Shown here: one piece after another, positions 10,914 to 21,824 of the stretch
Position numbering within the stretch: position 1 is the first letter of the stretch
Layout: each line of letters opens with the position of its first letter
Assembly (NCBI GenBank): GCA_946811185.2
Contig: OX328102.1
Coordinates: 48,399,619 to 48,463,618, forward strand
Direction of reading: 5' to 3'
Length of the DNA: 64,000 nt
From: Hippopus hippopus
Lineage: Eukaryota > Mollusca > Bivalvia > Cardiida > Cardiidae
Translations under genes and position numbers: made by a program
Notes under the pieces: generated by a model
Database searches by the model: none
What the model saw: the letters and a program-made list of their open reading frames with translations, nothing else
Told to the model about the DNA's origin: nothing

Positions 10914-11515
10914 CCCTAAGTTTACACCATGTTCCCGGCAGCCACGGCTGCCCCGTTTGTCCGAAACGTGGTGTGCCGTGAGATTTGTTCGTTTTTTCTC
11001 CATTTACCCAAGTTTAGTTAAGTCTTTTTACGGTACCTCACAGTATCCGTGACAAGCCGTGGAGGGAACCCTATGTTTACACCATTATCCCGGCAGCTAT
11101 GGCAGCCACGTTTCTGACAACCGTGGACGAAACGGGATTGACGTAATACAACGCAGAGGAACGGGATAAGCAAACTTAGACCGTGATCGCCGGAGTTGCC
11201 GTGCCAGATTTTTTGACAGTCAAAAAAATTGCCACGGCAGTCCCGGTGCTGATTAGAAACCTAACAGATCGTAGGGGAATGGGTTGATCGTTGTGCTCTA
11301 CTACGGCCTGATCGATACCGGTGAAAAAAAGGGTTTCACGTCCAAACACGGATCGTCTCTGAGGCTTGTTACGGCTTGTTACGTGCTGGTAAGTTCTGAT
11401 GCGATCAAGTTTGCTTATCCCGTTCATCTGCGTTGTGTTACGTCAATCCCGTTTTGTCCACGGTTGTCAGAAACGGGGCTGGCGTGGCTGTCGGGAACAT
11501 GATGTAAACGTAGGG
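10914..11515. mobile_element. Harbinger-like non-autonomous element with TTA target duplication
   Basis: The ends are CCCTAAGTTTACACCATG and CATGATGTAAACGTAGGG, mutual inverted repeats flanked by TTA on both sides (10911-10913 and 11516-11518). The inverted repeat continues for about 45 bp (GTTCCCGGCAGCCACGGC against GGCGTGGCTGTCGGGAAC). A second, internal copy of the left terminus (CCCTATGTTTACACCATTAT at 11070) begins a further 120-bp inverted match with 11395-11515. The TTA duplication fits PIF/Harbinger elements, but no transposase is encoded. Confidence 0.6.
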
Positions 11516-11584
11516 TTATCGGAAGCACAGTCTTACTGGACTTGACGGGCAAAATCAAAGTTTGACCACTCGACTCTTCCGTCA

Positions 11585-11790
11585 CACTGTAAAGATACAT
11601 CTATACTTGTTATCAGCCAGTTTACTGCCAGTTTTTAACGCATTTCATCCTTATTTTATGAAACTATAATCACTTTTGTATCTTAATGCCAAATGTTGCC
11701 CATGACGGCTGCAAGGTTGCATAGATCACGACGAATAGAAAATATATTTCATGGTTTGGAGGCCTTCAAAGCAATCGCTTTTGTCGTTTC
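11585..11790 (+). repeat. Dispersed repeat, family H
   Basis: TTATTTTATGAAACTATAATCACT, TTGTATCTT, GCTGCAAGGTTGCA and ATTTCAT blocks are shared with 24240-24400 and, inverted, 25195-25350. Unclassified, non-coding. Confidence 0.5.
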
Positions 11791-12242
11791 CGCTTTTAAA
11801 TGAGGACAACTCCCTTGAGTTTTTCTATCCCTTACAAAATATGTATTGATAATTTATCTATCTTTACACAACTGAGCCATTCTGTACACCAATTTTTAAC
11901 ATTTTTCCCCTAGCTGTAAGGATGTATCTTTAATTGGATTATGTACAATGATACCATGACGAAAATCCAGAGCTCTTGCTACTCAGCGATCTCCGTGATA
12001 TATAACTTTCATTTCGTGACCGGGCCTAACCTCCTTTGATGTAGGTAATAAACATGTAGATATAAAATAAACTTATCTCGTGCAAACTTGTTTTAAATTT
12101 ATGAAAATTGCCAATATCCGTACGGCGGGGTCAAAGTTCGAGTTCCTCCGTGTGTGAGCACCTGTCAACGTGGGAGGAACCCAATCCCAGCTCATTTTCA
12201 TGTACTAACCTGAAAGTGTGTTTTGTCTGTGTTTGTATGGTA

Positions 12243-12472
12243 TAAACCCCTTAACAAAGGACAAAATTTTGGACTTGACCAAATTGAAAGCATTTGCAGA
12301 CGACAATTTAGATGTGGCTGGAATTATGCCTTTTGTCTGTGAAAGCATAGAAAACATTGCGGGAAAAGGAGAAAATGCTGGTCATCAACATTTTCTCCTT
12401 TTCCTACAATGGTTATGCGACAGCTTTCTTTCTCATGGTCATTTAACTCGAGATTGTGTCGCAAAGAGTTAA
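12243..12472. repeat. Hairpin element, family A
   Basis: Complete: AACCCCTTAACAAAGG at the left, GAAAGCATTTGCAGACGAC, GAAAACATTGCGGGAAAAGG, the core hairpin, CTCATGGTCATTTAAC and GCAAAGAGTTAA at the right. Confidence 0.75.
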
Positions 12473-12479
12473 TACTGTT

Positions 12480-12795
12480 TCCAACATTATTGCAGTTATA
12501 TCGAGGCGACAAGTGTACATACCCATGCATTCCTAGAGTTTCGTTTACCAAACCTTCATTCAATATTCTGTCCAAGCCAATAGCTACTTTCCCACATAAC
12601 CATCCTCAAACAATGTTCAGCGACGAGAAAGGGGAATGAATCTTGTCCTCCTTCCTTAGAAAGCAATCTGCCGAGCAGGGGAACCAAACCTGCGTCTTCG
12701 TGGTTTCAAGCCCTGTGCTTTGTCGACTGGGATACAGTGCTCTGCTGTTTTGTATGTGTGTAACGACGTTTTCATTAGGTTTCAGTCTAATCATA
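12480..12795 (-). mobile_element. tRNA-derived SINE, family F, reverse orientation
   Basis: The SINE 3' end is at 12480 (CCAACATTATTGCAGTTATATC); the body has CCAAGCCAATAGCTACTTTC; the tRNA-like head lies at 12670-12770 (GGGAACCAAACCTGCG as complement of box B). It abuts a family A copy on each side. Confidence 0.6.
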
Positions 12796-12810
12796 GAGGC
12801 CAGTAACCTG

Positions 12811-13015
12811 TTAATCTTTTAACACATAATCCCCTGTTTTAACAACAGTGGAAAAAAGGCCTTTTGAAAACATTGTGGGAAAAGGAGAAAATGCTGGTAA
12901 CCAGCATTTTCTCCTTTTCCCACAATGATTTCTTTCTGCAAATTTAATCATCTTAGTAGCAACTAAAATATCGTCTGTGAATGCTTTTAAGTTGGCGGAG
13001 TCTAAAAATGTGTTA
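12811..13015. repeat. Hairpin element, family A
   Basis: A near-perfect core: the arms ATTGTGGGAAAAGGAGAAAA and its complement surround TGCTGGTAACCAGCA. Left TTAATCTTTTAACACATAATC, right CGTCTGTGAATGCTTTTAAG. Confidence 0.8.
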
Positions 13016-13135
13016 TATTACGCAGGCTTAAATGGGTTCCAGGTGTTGTCTTTTACTGTAACTACTAGTATTTGCTACCTAAGCTTTTGTCTGCTATCCC
13101 ACATACCTAAAGCCTAATCAGTAATCTTGATGTTG

Positions 13136-13175
13136 ACTGGTCACACACACAGACACACACACACAAACCACCACA
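13136..13175. repeat. (CA)n microsatellite
   Basis: Imperfect CACACACAGACACACAC run followed by ACAAACCACCACA. Confidence 0.7.
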
Positions 13176-13204
13176 GATTACCAGGCATACTGACAATTAA
13201 AATC

Positions 13205-13482
13205 ACGCTAGCCAGACCGGGTAGCTCACTGGTTGGTGTATCTGACGCGTGATCTGGTGGTTGCAGATTCGATACCCGGTTGTCGCAAACTTGCTTTCCG
13301 TCGAATTTTCGCCTCTCACTTCTGATGCATGTAATAAAGTGGTCAGTTGCTCAGAATAAAAGTTGTGTCAGTACTGGTGTAAGAGTACCAGGAAACATAT
13401 GCGTATGAGTATTGGCCGTCGTGATATGACCTAAATCTGTTAAAACTGCGTTAAACTTCAATACAAACAAACAAACAAAATT
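13205..13482 (+). mobile_element. tRNA-derived SINE, family F, forward
   Basis: The head CCGGGTAGCTCACTGGTTGG has a box A-like sequence and GCAGATTCGATACCC a box B-like one. The body ends GTTAAAACTGCGTTAAAC followed by an (ACAA)n tail. A mature tRNA fold is not supported (wrong arm lengths). Confidence 0.65.
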
Positions 13483-13574
13483 ACTCGAAGTGTTCGGTGT
13501 AAGGAATCCTGTCACAAAACCCATCACCGATCCTTTGACGCAAACAATGCCGTGTTCTTACGAAGCTGTGCAAA

Positions 13575-13720
13575 AAGTATTCTGAAAACATTCTGGGAAA
13601 AGGAGAAAATGCTAGTACTCTTTGAAAACAGAAATCATCATTTGAGCTACGTTTGGTATGTGGTCTTCAAATGCTTTCCATATTGAATTCTAAAACTGCG
13701 TCGTCTAATTAATAGTAAAA
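13575..13720. repeat. Family A half element
   Basis: CTGAAAACATTCTGGGAAAAGG and GAAAATGCTAGTA form only the left half of the core; the right half resumes at CATTTGAGCTACG and CAAATGCTTTCCA. The central hairpin is deleted. Confidence 0.55.
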
Positions 13721-15115
13721 ATAGTTTTGTCGTGACGAAGATTCGAGCTCACAACACCTGACACTAAAAAGCAAGTTGTCGTATTATGATGTTCATCTCT
13801 TACTCTAAAAGACAAAAACAGTTCGTACAGGATGTCAACCAAGCTCAGCTAGCATATGTGACGAGTGATGTTGGTATGCACTCTTTGCCAACCCATTAGT
13901 TACTTCAGTCCTAGAAACTATATTAAAAGGATCTATTCAGACTCATAACCTCGCAAAACTTAAAAAAAAAAAATCATCACTGAATTAAGTAAGGAGATAG
14001 ATTGCAAATCATTGTTAAAGAAGAGGGACAAAAGTGGGATATCTTTTAAGGGCTACGTAGCCTCTTTAGGTATTTTTTTAGATTTCGCTGCAGAGTTTCG
14101 CAAAGATTTGTGGGATTAACACGTGATCAGTAAAACGCGTCGATGACGAGGATTCGCGTTCAAATTAGTATGATGACGTCATATCTGATGTAAAAAGAAT
14201 ATACAAAGTTACCAATTGCTAACATTCGGCAAACCTCGGGTGATCCGTTGATCAACTCCTTCGGCTGTATCATGTAGCTTGATATGCACTTTCACGTTAC
14301 ATTTCTTCGCCGGAAATACGCCGTTTTACCGTTCTAAAAATGGTAAGGCTCCTCTTAAAAAAGAAAACACTGGTCACATTTTCTAATAGAATCTTTTGAA
14401 ATACTTTTATGTTGACAAACGGTTTGTATACTTATTTTTTTACTTAGTCTATCAATTTTGTAAACATTTTCAGCGAAAGGTTGCTTATCGTCGTTGCTGT
14501 TAGTGCCGTTGTTAATCGATTTACAGGAGCGCCGTCATGTTTAAGATTATGTGATTAGCATTATTTCAAAATGGAACCCCCCCCCCCTTGATACAGACAG
14601 GGTTAGATATAGGTAAGGAATCGGCCGAGTTGTGACAAGTGCAATCGCTAAACGAACATCTCGTTATTTAAACGCCAAAAAAATCGTATCTCTCTATTAG
14701 TTACACCGTACTGTTTGTGTGATTCTGAAGAAAATATATATTAAGTTGTATTTATAGATCTTTACAAGATTTTTTTTTATTTATGGCATAAAAAAGTAAA
14801 AAGCCCCATGTAAAATGTACTTAGACTCAAAGACCCGGTTGTGTTGATGGTTTGAACAAGGAAAATTTAGCAGGATATTAGTCGAAGATTATCAAACCGT
14901 GATTTATGGCTCCTCGAAATTAAAGGGGTCTGAAGAAATGAAAGGAAAACATTATGCTATAGACCAACTTTTTTAAGCAGTCTAATCTTAATCTACAGTA
15001 ACAGCTGTATTGATTCTTTGTATTCCTTTTTCTTCTCTTTATTGCGTAACCGATGCATAAAAAATGTTTAGACTAAAATAATATACATTGTCCACTTACA
15101 AACTGAATCGCTGAA
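13721..15115. other. Gene-free stretch
   Basis: No supported gene. A poly-C run at 14577-14588 and several poly-A and poly-T runs are present. Nothing else recognised. Confidence 0.4.
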
Positions 15116-15121
15116 GGATAA

Positions 15122-15198
15122 CGTCGGTTTACTTCCAAAACCTCGTAACTACAGCTTGTTACAAGCTGTAGTTACGAGGTTTTGGAAGTAAACCGACG
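15122..15198. repeat. Near-perfect hairpin with 38-bp arms and a 1-nt spacer
   Basis: 15122-15159 begins CGTCGGTTTACTTCC and is exactly the reverse complement of 15161-15198, with a single T at 15160 between them. ATAA on both sides (15118-15121 and 15199-15202) could be a 4-bp target duplication. No other copy is seen in the window. Confidence 0.85.
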
Positions 15199-15221
15199 AT
15201 AAAACGTTTTAGGTTGAGGCT

Positions 15222-15395
15222 TTACTAGATGACAAAATTGTAGACTTTTCCAAAATCAAAGCAATTGCAGACGACAAAATTTGACCAATTACTACTGAGT
15301 CTTGGATGATACGTAATTTCTTCTTTTTCCCACAATGTTTTCGGACATCCTTTCTTTTAAAGGTTGTTAAAATAGAGGGTTGTTTGGTAAAGGGT
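15222..15395. repeat. Hairpin element, family A (core partly lost)
   Basis: GACAAAATTGTAGACTTTTCC, AAAGCAATTGCAGACGAC, CTTCTTTTTCCCACAATGTTTTC, AAAGGTTGTTAAAATAG and GGTAAAGGGTTAA are in order. The central GCTGGTAACC is missing. Confidence 0.65.
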
Positions 15396-15497
15396 TAAGG
15401 GTGCACAGACTCAAAGGGGGGGGGGCTATCTTTGGTGTGGGTGTGTGCATCTTGACCTTTGGGTATCTATCGGCTTTGAACTAGGTTTATTGCTGTT

Positions 15498-15725
15498 GAC
15501 CCTTTACCATACAATCCAGAATTTCAAAGACCCTGAGACAGGAAGCTTTTGAAAATATTGCGGAAAAAAGGAGAAAATGCTGGTAACCAGCATTTTCTCC
15601 TTTTTCCACAATGTTTTCTAACTTTTCAAACAAAAATTCAACCATCTAATTCATATCTAATTTGTCGTCTGTAAATGCTTTCAATTTGGAAATGTCAAAA
15701 CTTATGCCGTTTGGCAAGGAGTTAT
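15498..15725. repeat. Hairpin element, family A
   Basis: Complete: TGACCCTTTACCATACAATCC, GAAAATATTGCGG, the intact core, CCACAATGTTTTCTAAC, TTTGTCGTCTGTAAATGC and TTTGGCAAGGAGTTA. Confidence 0.8.
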
Positions 15726-15744
15726 CGAACGATCCTGTTTTTTT

Positions 15745-15955
15745 TTTTTATTACCCCGTGGTAGAAGGCTTTTTAAAACATCATGGGAAAAAAAGAAAAT
15801 GCTGGTAACCAGCATTTTCTCATATTCCCACGATTTTTTTTGTTTTGTTTTGTTTTTTTCACTATTTCCAAGACAAATGCAAACATGTTTTACTACTTGT
15901 AAAGGATTACAATATGGACGACCTCAAAACTTTGTCGTCTGATAAAGAGTTCATA
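15745..15955. repeat. Hairpin element, family A
   Basis: GGTAGAAGGCTTTTTAAAAC, a core with GAAAATGCTGGTAACCAGC, then a T-rich run and CAAGACAAATGCAAACATG. Directly follows the previous copy. Confidence 0.6.
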
Positions 15956-16079
15956 ACGTCTGCACTCTCAAGGACTTTTTTGAAGTACCAGTCTGCTCGT
16001 CGCCTGGTTATACCTTCAGCAAGATCAAGGTCGTCGAAAGTGAAACATGGACGAATTACGACTCCTTATCTACGGGGGT

Positions 16080-17180
16080 AGGGAGCGGACGTGATATCAG
16101 CATTTTATTGTCAGATTTGTTTGTATGAAAGCAAAAAAATTTTTTCCTAGAAGGGTTCTGCTTATTCAAGTGCTCTTTATAGGGTCTTTTTAATTTTTTT
16201 TGTGCTGTGATTTTTTTTTTAAACACTGGTAAGTACTACAAATTAAAATTCTCGTTGCACACCAAAGGAAACTGGACGGCTACATAGGCCTACTGTCAAA
16301 ATGTGCGAATTTTGCATTCAAATACTAGTAATGGGTCGGTGGCTTTGCAATCGGTACCCCGTCTACTTTTATGAGATCAAATATGACGTCACCGTACTTA
16401 TTTGAATACGATTCCATATAACTGACGCGTGTTATTAATCACGTGACATTCCCACAAACCTTTGCGAAATTCTGGGGCGAAATCTAAAAATACATTAAGA
16501 GACTACGAAGACCGTTAAGGTAATACCACTGAAAAACATGTTACATTGGTTTTTGCTTTTCTCTTTACTGATAATTTTCCAGCTATCACCTTACTTAATT
16601 CAGTAATGAAAGATTTTTGAAGTTTGGTGAGATTATGAAAATCTGAATCTCTTGATCTATGCCGTCCACAAAAGCCTCTGTTACTTCACCTCTTGCGCTG
16701 GAAGGGTTAATAACACGCTATCGATCTCTCACGTTAGCTTTTAAAAATGTAGCATGAACCAATATTAATTACAAGGATCGAAAAATAATAACACATTACT
16801 GTAAGGATGTATCTTTAAACCGAATTATTTTACGTCAAACAGGTTCTCAAAACTTATGTTAATCACTCTCGACACTTGCTGCCTGGAAACCTTTATAAGT
16901 ATGCGCACCCTGGTGTGGGTAGTTACCAAGATTGATCGTGCCCACCACGGGATTCGGACACGAAACCTTTGATGTGAGAGGCCTGCACTGTACCCATACA
17001 CTGACGTCACCTGATGGAATTATGGTAGGCGGATCAAAACATTTTTACTACTCTGTTCACTAAACCCTACCTTAAGGGTAACCATTTTGAATTGCTTCTC
17101 TCAAGCGATTCTTAATGAGTATCCACAACATAGCTTTCAGTTAGGAAATACTGGTCTTGTATTTAAAATATAGCCTTATT
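16080..17180. other. Gene-free stretch with two dispersed-repeat fragments
   Basis: 16375-16505 matches 7225-7375. 16555-16650 (TTACTTAATTCAGTAATG, GTTTGGTGAGATTATGAAAATC) matches 55735-55800. 16905-16990 looks like the inverted head of a tRNA-derived SINE but is too decayed to be sure. No gene. Confidence 0.4.
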
Positions 17181-17290
17181 TCATCTCGTGATCATCACCG
17201 GTAATATTTTCACGGGTGGCATAGCCTCTCGTGAAAATATTACCCATGATGTTCACTCGATGAAATGAATTTCGGTCTTTCCTCTATTTA
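17175..17290. repeat. Family D fragment
   Basis: ATCACCGGTAATATTTTCACGG and CGTGAAAATATTACCCATGA form a short inverted repeat, followed by TTCACTCGATGAAATGAATTTCGGTC. Confidence 0.6.
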
Positions 17291-18299
17291 TTACATTCTG
17301 TTACTAATAATAGTAACATTTTCCACTGAAAATGGTGTAATATCAGTGTCACGCGAGAGCAGATATGGCGGGGCAACGGGCTGACATATAAACTCGACCT
17401 CTCTCGACGAGGGCTTAAGCCCTCGGGACAGATATCAAGTTCGCGGACCGATTTCACTCTCCGGCTCATTGGCTTTTACGCATGCCCAGTCACTCCGTTA
17501 ACACTTCAATACTAGCCATGGAAAACTGACGGCCGAAATACCTTACTTATCTATGCCATCTATTTCTGGGCTAAAACATCATCAATTGAGTCCGAACTCG
17601 TGTTTCGATTAAAAACACTTCAAGATGGAATAAAGGAATGACGTCAACATAAGGATTTGTTTCTAAAATTAGAACAGAAAATGTTTTCGTGCGAATGAAT
17701 TTGTAGCGTGTCATATTATTGGTCGAATGTACCGCATAGTGTTTTTACGGAACCAACCAATAGATGAGATACATGAATTTGTTGGTTATTCAGGGGGACA
17801 CTATTTGGTTAGACTACTATCCCACTGGTTCATATACGAAATGTAACGAAATCCAAGTACTTCTAATAACAGACAATGCACGTTAGTCTGACATCTAGTG
17901 GTTTAAGCAAGAAGCGGCAACAGATGTATACGGGCGGTAATAGAGCAATGACAGAAATTCTTGTTAGGCGTTATAGAAATATGTATCGTTAAAAAAAAAA
18001 TGAAATTTTCTCCAACTTTTACAGGATAGAGTAGCATTTTCTACACTTAACGTGCTTTCATCTCCAATATAATCTGGTACTTTGCGGTCTCATCAAACAA
18101 ATAGTTAATCCGCCGAGGAATTTCATTTGCATTTTCGACAAATGCAAATTGCGTTGTTGCACTATTTATTCTTCAAAATGTCCTATTTCGACTTATTTAA
18201 TTCTTATCCTGCGAAAAAAAAAAAAATGAAACTTTCATGGCGGTAGTAACATCCAAATTGATGCTATTTTAAAGTTATTTTCGAGGGAAAAAAATATCT
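17291..18299. other. Gene-free stretch
   Basis: 17340-17470 is CpG-richer than its surroundings, but no frame or signal can be supported. The remainder is AT-rich and unremarkable. Confidence 0.35.
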
Positions 18300-18412
18300 C
18301 CTTATCGGACAGTGTAGATCCAAGATCAGACTGCACGTTCTGTGCAGTCTGATCTTGATCTACACTGTCTGCAAAAGGTCATTGAGTCGTGCTTAGCAGC
18401 CTAATTGGTTAA
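18300..18412. repeat. Hairpin element, family B
   Basis: Opposite orientation to 1408: TTATCGGACAGTGTAGATCC, palindrome, then CACTGTCTGCAAAAGG and GTCGTGCTTAGCAGCC. Confidence 0.75.
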
Positions 18413-18470
18413 TTTGTGATACACAGCGACATATTTTTTTTGCAAAATTTAACATTTTTTAAGCCAAGCG

Positions 18471-18735
18471 AGCCGAGCCCCGGTTGCTCAGCCGGTTGCG
18501 CACAGGACCTGAGAACAGGGGGTCGCTGGTTCGATCCCCTGCTCGGCCAATTTCTTTTCGAGGATCGACGATGGTTATGTTGGAAAGCAGCCAGTGGCTT
18601 GGAAAGAATATTGTGCCAAGTACCGGTAAAAAGAAACCCCAGGAAAGCATGGATAGGTGCACTGGCCGCCGCGATATAACTGAAATGATGTTGAAAACGC
18701 CGTTAAACACCATGCAATCAATCAATCAAAGCCAA
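18471..18735 (+). mobile_element. tRNA-derived SINE, family F, forward (best copy)
   Basis: The tRNA-like head (18471-18550) has GGTTGCTCAGCCGGTTGCG as box A and GGTTCGATCCCCTG as box B. The unrelated body contains GAAAGCAGCCAGTGGCTTGG and GTGCACTGGCCGCCGCGATA, ending GTTAAACACCATGCAATCAA with an (AATC)n tail. The body and tail rule out a real tRNA gene. Confidence 0.75.
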
Positions 18736-18919
18736 GCGAATCTTTTCCCAAACTAATAGACATTGTGGGTTCAGGATCAGACCCCACAAAACATTCAGTC
18801 AGATATTGGCTTCACGCTGTTTGATAACTTTTAGATGTTACCTCCTGATATAAGCCTAAAGATGACCCTAATTTGGGCTTTTGACAAGAAAAAAATATCA
18901 ATTTCACGTTTAAATCTTA

Positions 18920-19025
18920 CGCTGCTAAGTGCGACTCGATGGCCTTTTGCGGACATTGTAGATCCAAGATCAGACTGCACAGAACGTGCAGTCTGATCTT
19001 GGATCTACACTGTCCGATAGGAAGA
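18920..19025. repeat. Hairpin element, family B
   Basis: The most symmetrical copy: both arms read through GGACATTGTAGATCCAAGATC, with AGAACGTGCAG at the centre. Confidence 0.8.
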
Positions 19026-19244
19026 TAATATCCCCACAAAAATGATTTTATAATAGCACAAATTCAGGTTTTTTTACCATCGGCTTGAAAGTTTCGTTTA
19101 TGTTATTTAGCAGGTAAAGTGCTAAAAGAGTATAAGTGTTAATATTTTACAGACTTTTAACCTGTTACCTTCTGAAACAAATTATGTAGCAGACGACCTT
19201 AACATCATTAATTTCCTGTAAAATACAGACAGCCAAAATGGAAA

Positions 19245-19465
19245 CCCTTACCATACGAAAAAATCTAGACCTGTCCAAACCCGAAGCATAAGCAGACGCC
19301 AAAGTAAATGTGGCCAAAATCGTGGAAGTTATGTTTGATAGGGTAGAAAACATTTTGGGAAAAGGAGAAAATGCTAGTTACCAGCATTTTCTTTTTTTCC
19401 GACGATGTTTTCAAAAGTATTCTATCTAAAGGTGGTCAAAAGTCGGCATTATGTGGTAAAAGGTA
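19245..19465. repeat. Hairpin element, family A
   Basis: CCTTACCATACG, GTCCAAACCCGAAGCATAAG, GATAGGGTAGAAAACATTTTG, core with GAAAATGCTAGTTACCAGC, AAAGGTGGTCAAAAG and TGTGGTAAAAGG. Confidence 0.75.
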
Positions 19466-19611
19466 TGGTTCAATCAAGGTATACTTGTAACAAAAGCAAT
19501 TGTGATAATATGGAGCAATGATTCGTTACGAACAATTTGTCCTTTCTCCACGATGTTTTCTGTTGTCTGCTGTGAGACGTATAAGGTCGTCTGCAGGATA
19601 TAAATATGCCA

Positions 19612-19868
19612 AGCTCTGTGAAAATGGGGTTTAATGCATCTGTGTAAAGTATCGACACAGGTCGGCCTGCGCAGTCCGCACAGGCTGACCTAAGCCGAAC
19701 CTTTTTGCTTCTGGTCAATTTTCTGTATGTCCATGGACCAGTCTACCTCATGATTAAGATGGTTGATAAAAAAGTGGCTATTATGGATCCATTATTATGT
19801 GATTGTTTACTTGGTATACTGCATCATGGAAATGCATTATGCCTCCTTTTGCCAGAGCATGGCTGAAA
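19612..19868 (+). repeat. Inverted-repeat element, family C
   Basis: Left CAAGCTCTGTGAAAATGGGG, internal hairpin GGTCGGCCTGCGCAGTCCGC, CATGGACCAGTCTACCTCAT, ATTATGGATCCATTATTATG, right CTTTTGCCAGAGCATGGC. This copy is a good model of the empty site of the Polinton insertion. Confidence 0.75.
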
Positions 19869-20354
19869 TAAAAAAAAATGAAATGGTTTCATTTCCAATG
19901 AACACTGGGTAATTTCCCGTCTCAACAAACAAACAGATCATTTACGAAGGAATTTAGATGCGTTTTCCACAGTTGCAAATTACGCTGACTGTGGTATTTA
20001 CTGTAACTGCCCTTGTTTCTACTAAATATGAGCAGCGATACGACAATAATCTTTTTTCTGTAATTTATTCAACTCTGGTTAAACGACGCCCGGCTTTGTT
20101 TAGATATTCTGTCCAGTTGATTGCTGTATAAGTGGAAATTTTTTGCGACGTGGAAATTTTTGCGATTTCGCGAGTTTGAAAAACTCGCAAACTTTTCTGT
20201 ATTTTCGCGTATTTTACCACAAGTATACCAACAAATAACGTGTGTCTTGAATTCGCAAACATTTCCGTATGCAAAATTTTTGTAATAGGTTATTCGCAAT
20301 TTTTTCGACACGTGTATATATCAACGTGTACATTAATTTCGCATAGAAATGAGA

Positions 20355-20532
20355 CCGCTGGGTCCCGAGTTCACCAACCATTCTCAAGAACATTCTCAGT
20401 CTTATTCGCAAAGACTTTTTAAATTTAAAAGTAACACAACTTCTGATAGTTTCGTTTAGCCAATCAGAAGTTTTGTTACTTTCAAATTTACAAAATTCTG
20501 GAAAATAGGACTAAGAACGTTCTTAACCATAA
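20355..20532. repeat. Hairpin element, family E
   Basis: AGTTCACCAACCATTCTCAAG, AAAAGTAACACAACTTCTGA, GCCAATCAGAAGTTTTGTTAC, and GGACTAAGAACGTTCTTAACC. Confidence 0.7.
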
Positions 20533-20636
20533 AGCTGCTAAGCGCGACTCACTGACCTTTTGCGGACAGTGTAGATCAAAGATCAGACTGCACGTTCTGT
20601 GCAGTCTGATCTTGATCTACACTTTCCGATAAAGAC
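20528..20636. repeat. Hairpin element, family B
   Basis: GCTGCTAAGCGCGACTCACTG, GCGGACAGTGTAGATCAAAG, palindrome, CTACACTTTCCGATAAAG. Confidence 0.75.
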
Positions 20637-20689
20637 ATATTATTCAACCAAAAATACCTTTGAAATAGCCAAAATTGGATTTTTACTAT

Positions 20690-20785
20690 CGGCTGCGCCA
20701 CTCGTGAAAATATTACCGATGGTGTTCACTCGATGAAATAAATTTCGATCTTTCACCGAAAAAAACAAATATCCTCTATTTCTCA
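20690..20785. repeat. Family D fragment
   Basis: CTGCGCCACTCGTGAAAATATTACC, CACTCGATGAAATAAATTTCG, TTTCACCGAAAAAAAC. Right half-hairpin only, fused to a family C end at 20860-20890 (GCATTAAACCCCCTTTTGCC). Confidence 0.6.
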
Positions 20786-21105
20786 CGCAGCTCGAAGTAA
20801 ATACAAGTACCAGGAAAGTCACTACAGTGTAATATTCCGTATTTATATAATGATTTGCTTGGAGATGCATTAAACCCCCTTTTGCCAGAGCATGGCTCAA
20901 ATTAATTTTACCGCATATCCAGTTATTTCTCTGTTTCTGTTACGTGTCACAAACAGTATTTTTTCTATTAAAAAAAAAGTTTTCCCGTCCTTTCCTCCTT
21001 TTTTTCCATACAGTCTTTTGTTGTGGCGCTGCATGAGCGGCGGCACTATATTTTTATTCGCTTTTGAAAAGTGCCTATGGAGGTAGCCATATTGGATTCC
21101 GGGAC

Positions 21106-21182
21106 ATTTCGGCCCATAACAATTTCGGCTCAATACAATTTCGGCCCGTAACAATTTCGGAACATTACAGTTTCGGCCCATA
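21106..21182. repeat. Short tandem repeat, unit about 16 bp
   Basis: Five degenerate units of ACAATTTCGGCCCATA. Too short and isolated to assign a role. Confidence 0.65.
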
Positions 21183-21354
21183 GTCTGTATACCAATTGAA
21201 CGATACTAGAATGTTTCCTTTTATGTTTGTCTGTCAGCTTGCACGCTCCTACCTGTCCGGCTATCAGTCTGTGTGTTGATTGACTGCTTTTATATGAAAT
21301 GTCCAGTCACCCCATATTGTTTACTATATGGACTGGTTCAGTGTTTTTTTCTTT

Positions 21355-21500
21355 TTTAACATACATGTAAAAATACGGTACTTTCATTGCCAGATCGAGC
21401 CCGTACCAACTTTGTTTTTCTATTTGGACTGATTTTTTTGTTTTTTAACATGTAAAATACCGTACTTTCATTGCCAGATCGATAAGAACCAGACCGTATC
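21355..21500. repeat. Direct duplication of about 45 bp
   Basis: ATGTAAAAATACGGTACTTTC and CATTGCCAGATCG at 21362-21398 recur at 21447-21482, separated by TTGGACTG-type sequence. A local duplication. Confidence 0.6.
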
Positions 21501-21824
21501 CCAGATGGCCCAGAGTTTAAATGTTTGTCATGCAGTATCACCACGTGGACCTCTACGAAGTTTGTTCAAGTGATGCCCTTGGCGTAAAAAATTAACCCAC
21601 TGTAATGCGCCCTATTTCAGAAACAACTGATTTGCGGCGCCATTGATGTTATGCATCAATATTTTCTTGTATTTCTTTTTTTTTTTTTTTTTATTTTCTG
21701 ACCTGCATTCCGAATGATTAAGAATTTGCTTAGCAGCAATCCCTGACTGCAGAAATAATCTATGTTGCATTTACCAACCATTCTTCATCCCTATCATGCT
21801 AAATAACCTAAATGAAATTTTTGA

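Noticed and set aside
14577..14588. Poly-C and poly-G runs (also 10501, 15416, 44381, 63323, 63716) as regulatory G-quadruplexes
   Set aside because: Short isolated homopolymers with no grouping near a promoter; probably slippage.
18471..18550. tRNA genes (also at 1829, 13205, 50345 and 54060)
   Set aside because: Box A and box B are recognisable, but the arms do not make a proper cloverleaf and each is joined to the same non-tRNA body and simple tail, as in SINEs.
20897..21181. A 94-codon frame with RNCNVPK/RNCYGPK repeats
   Set aside because: This is the reverse translation of the 16-bp tandem repeat at 21106-21182.
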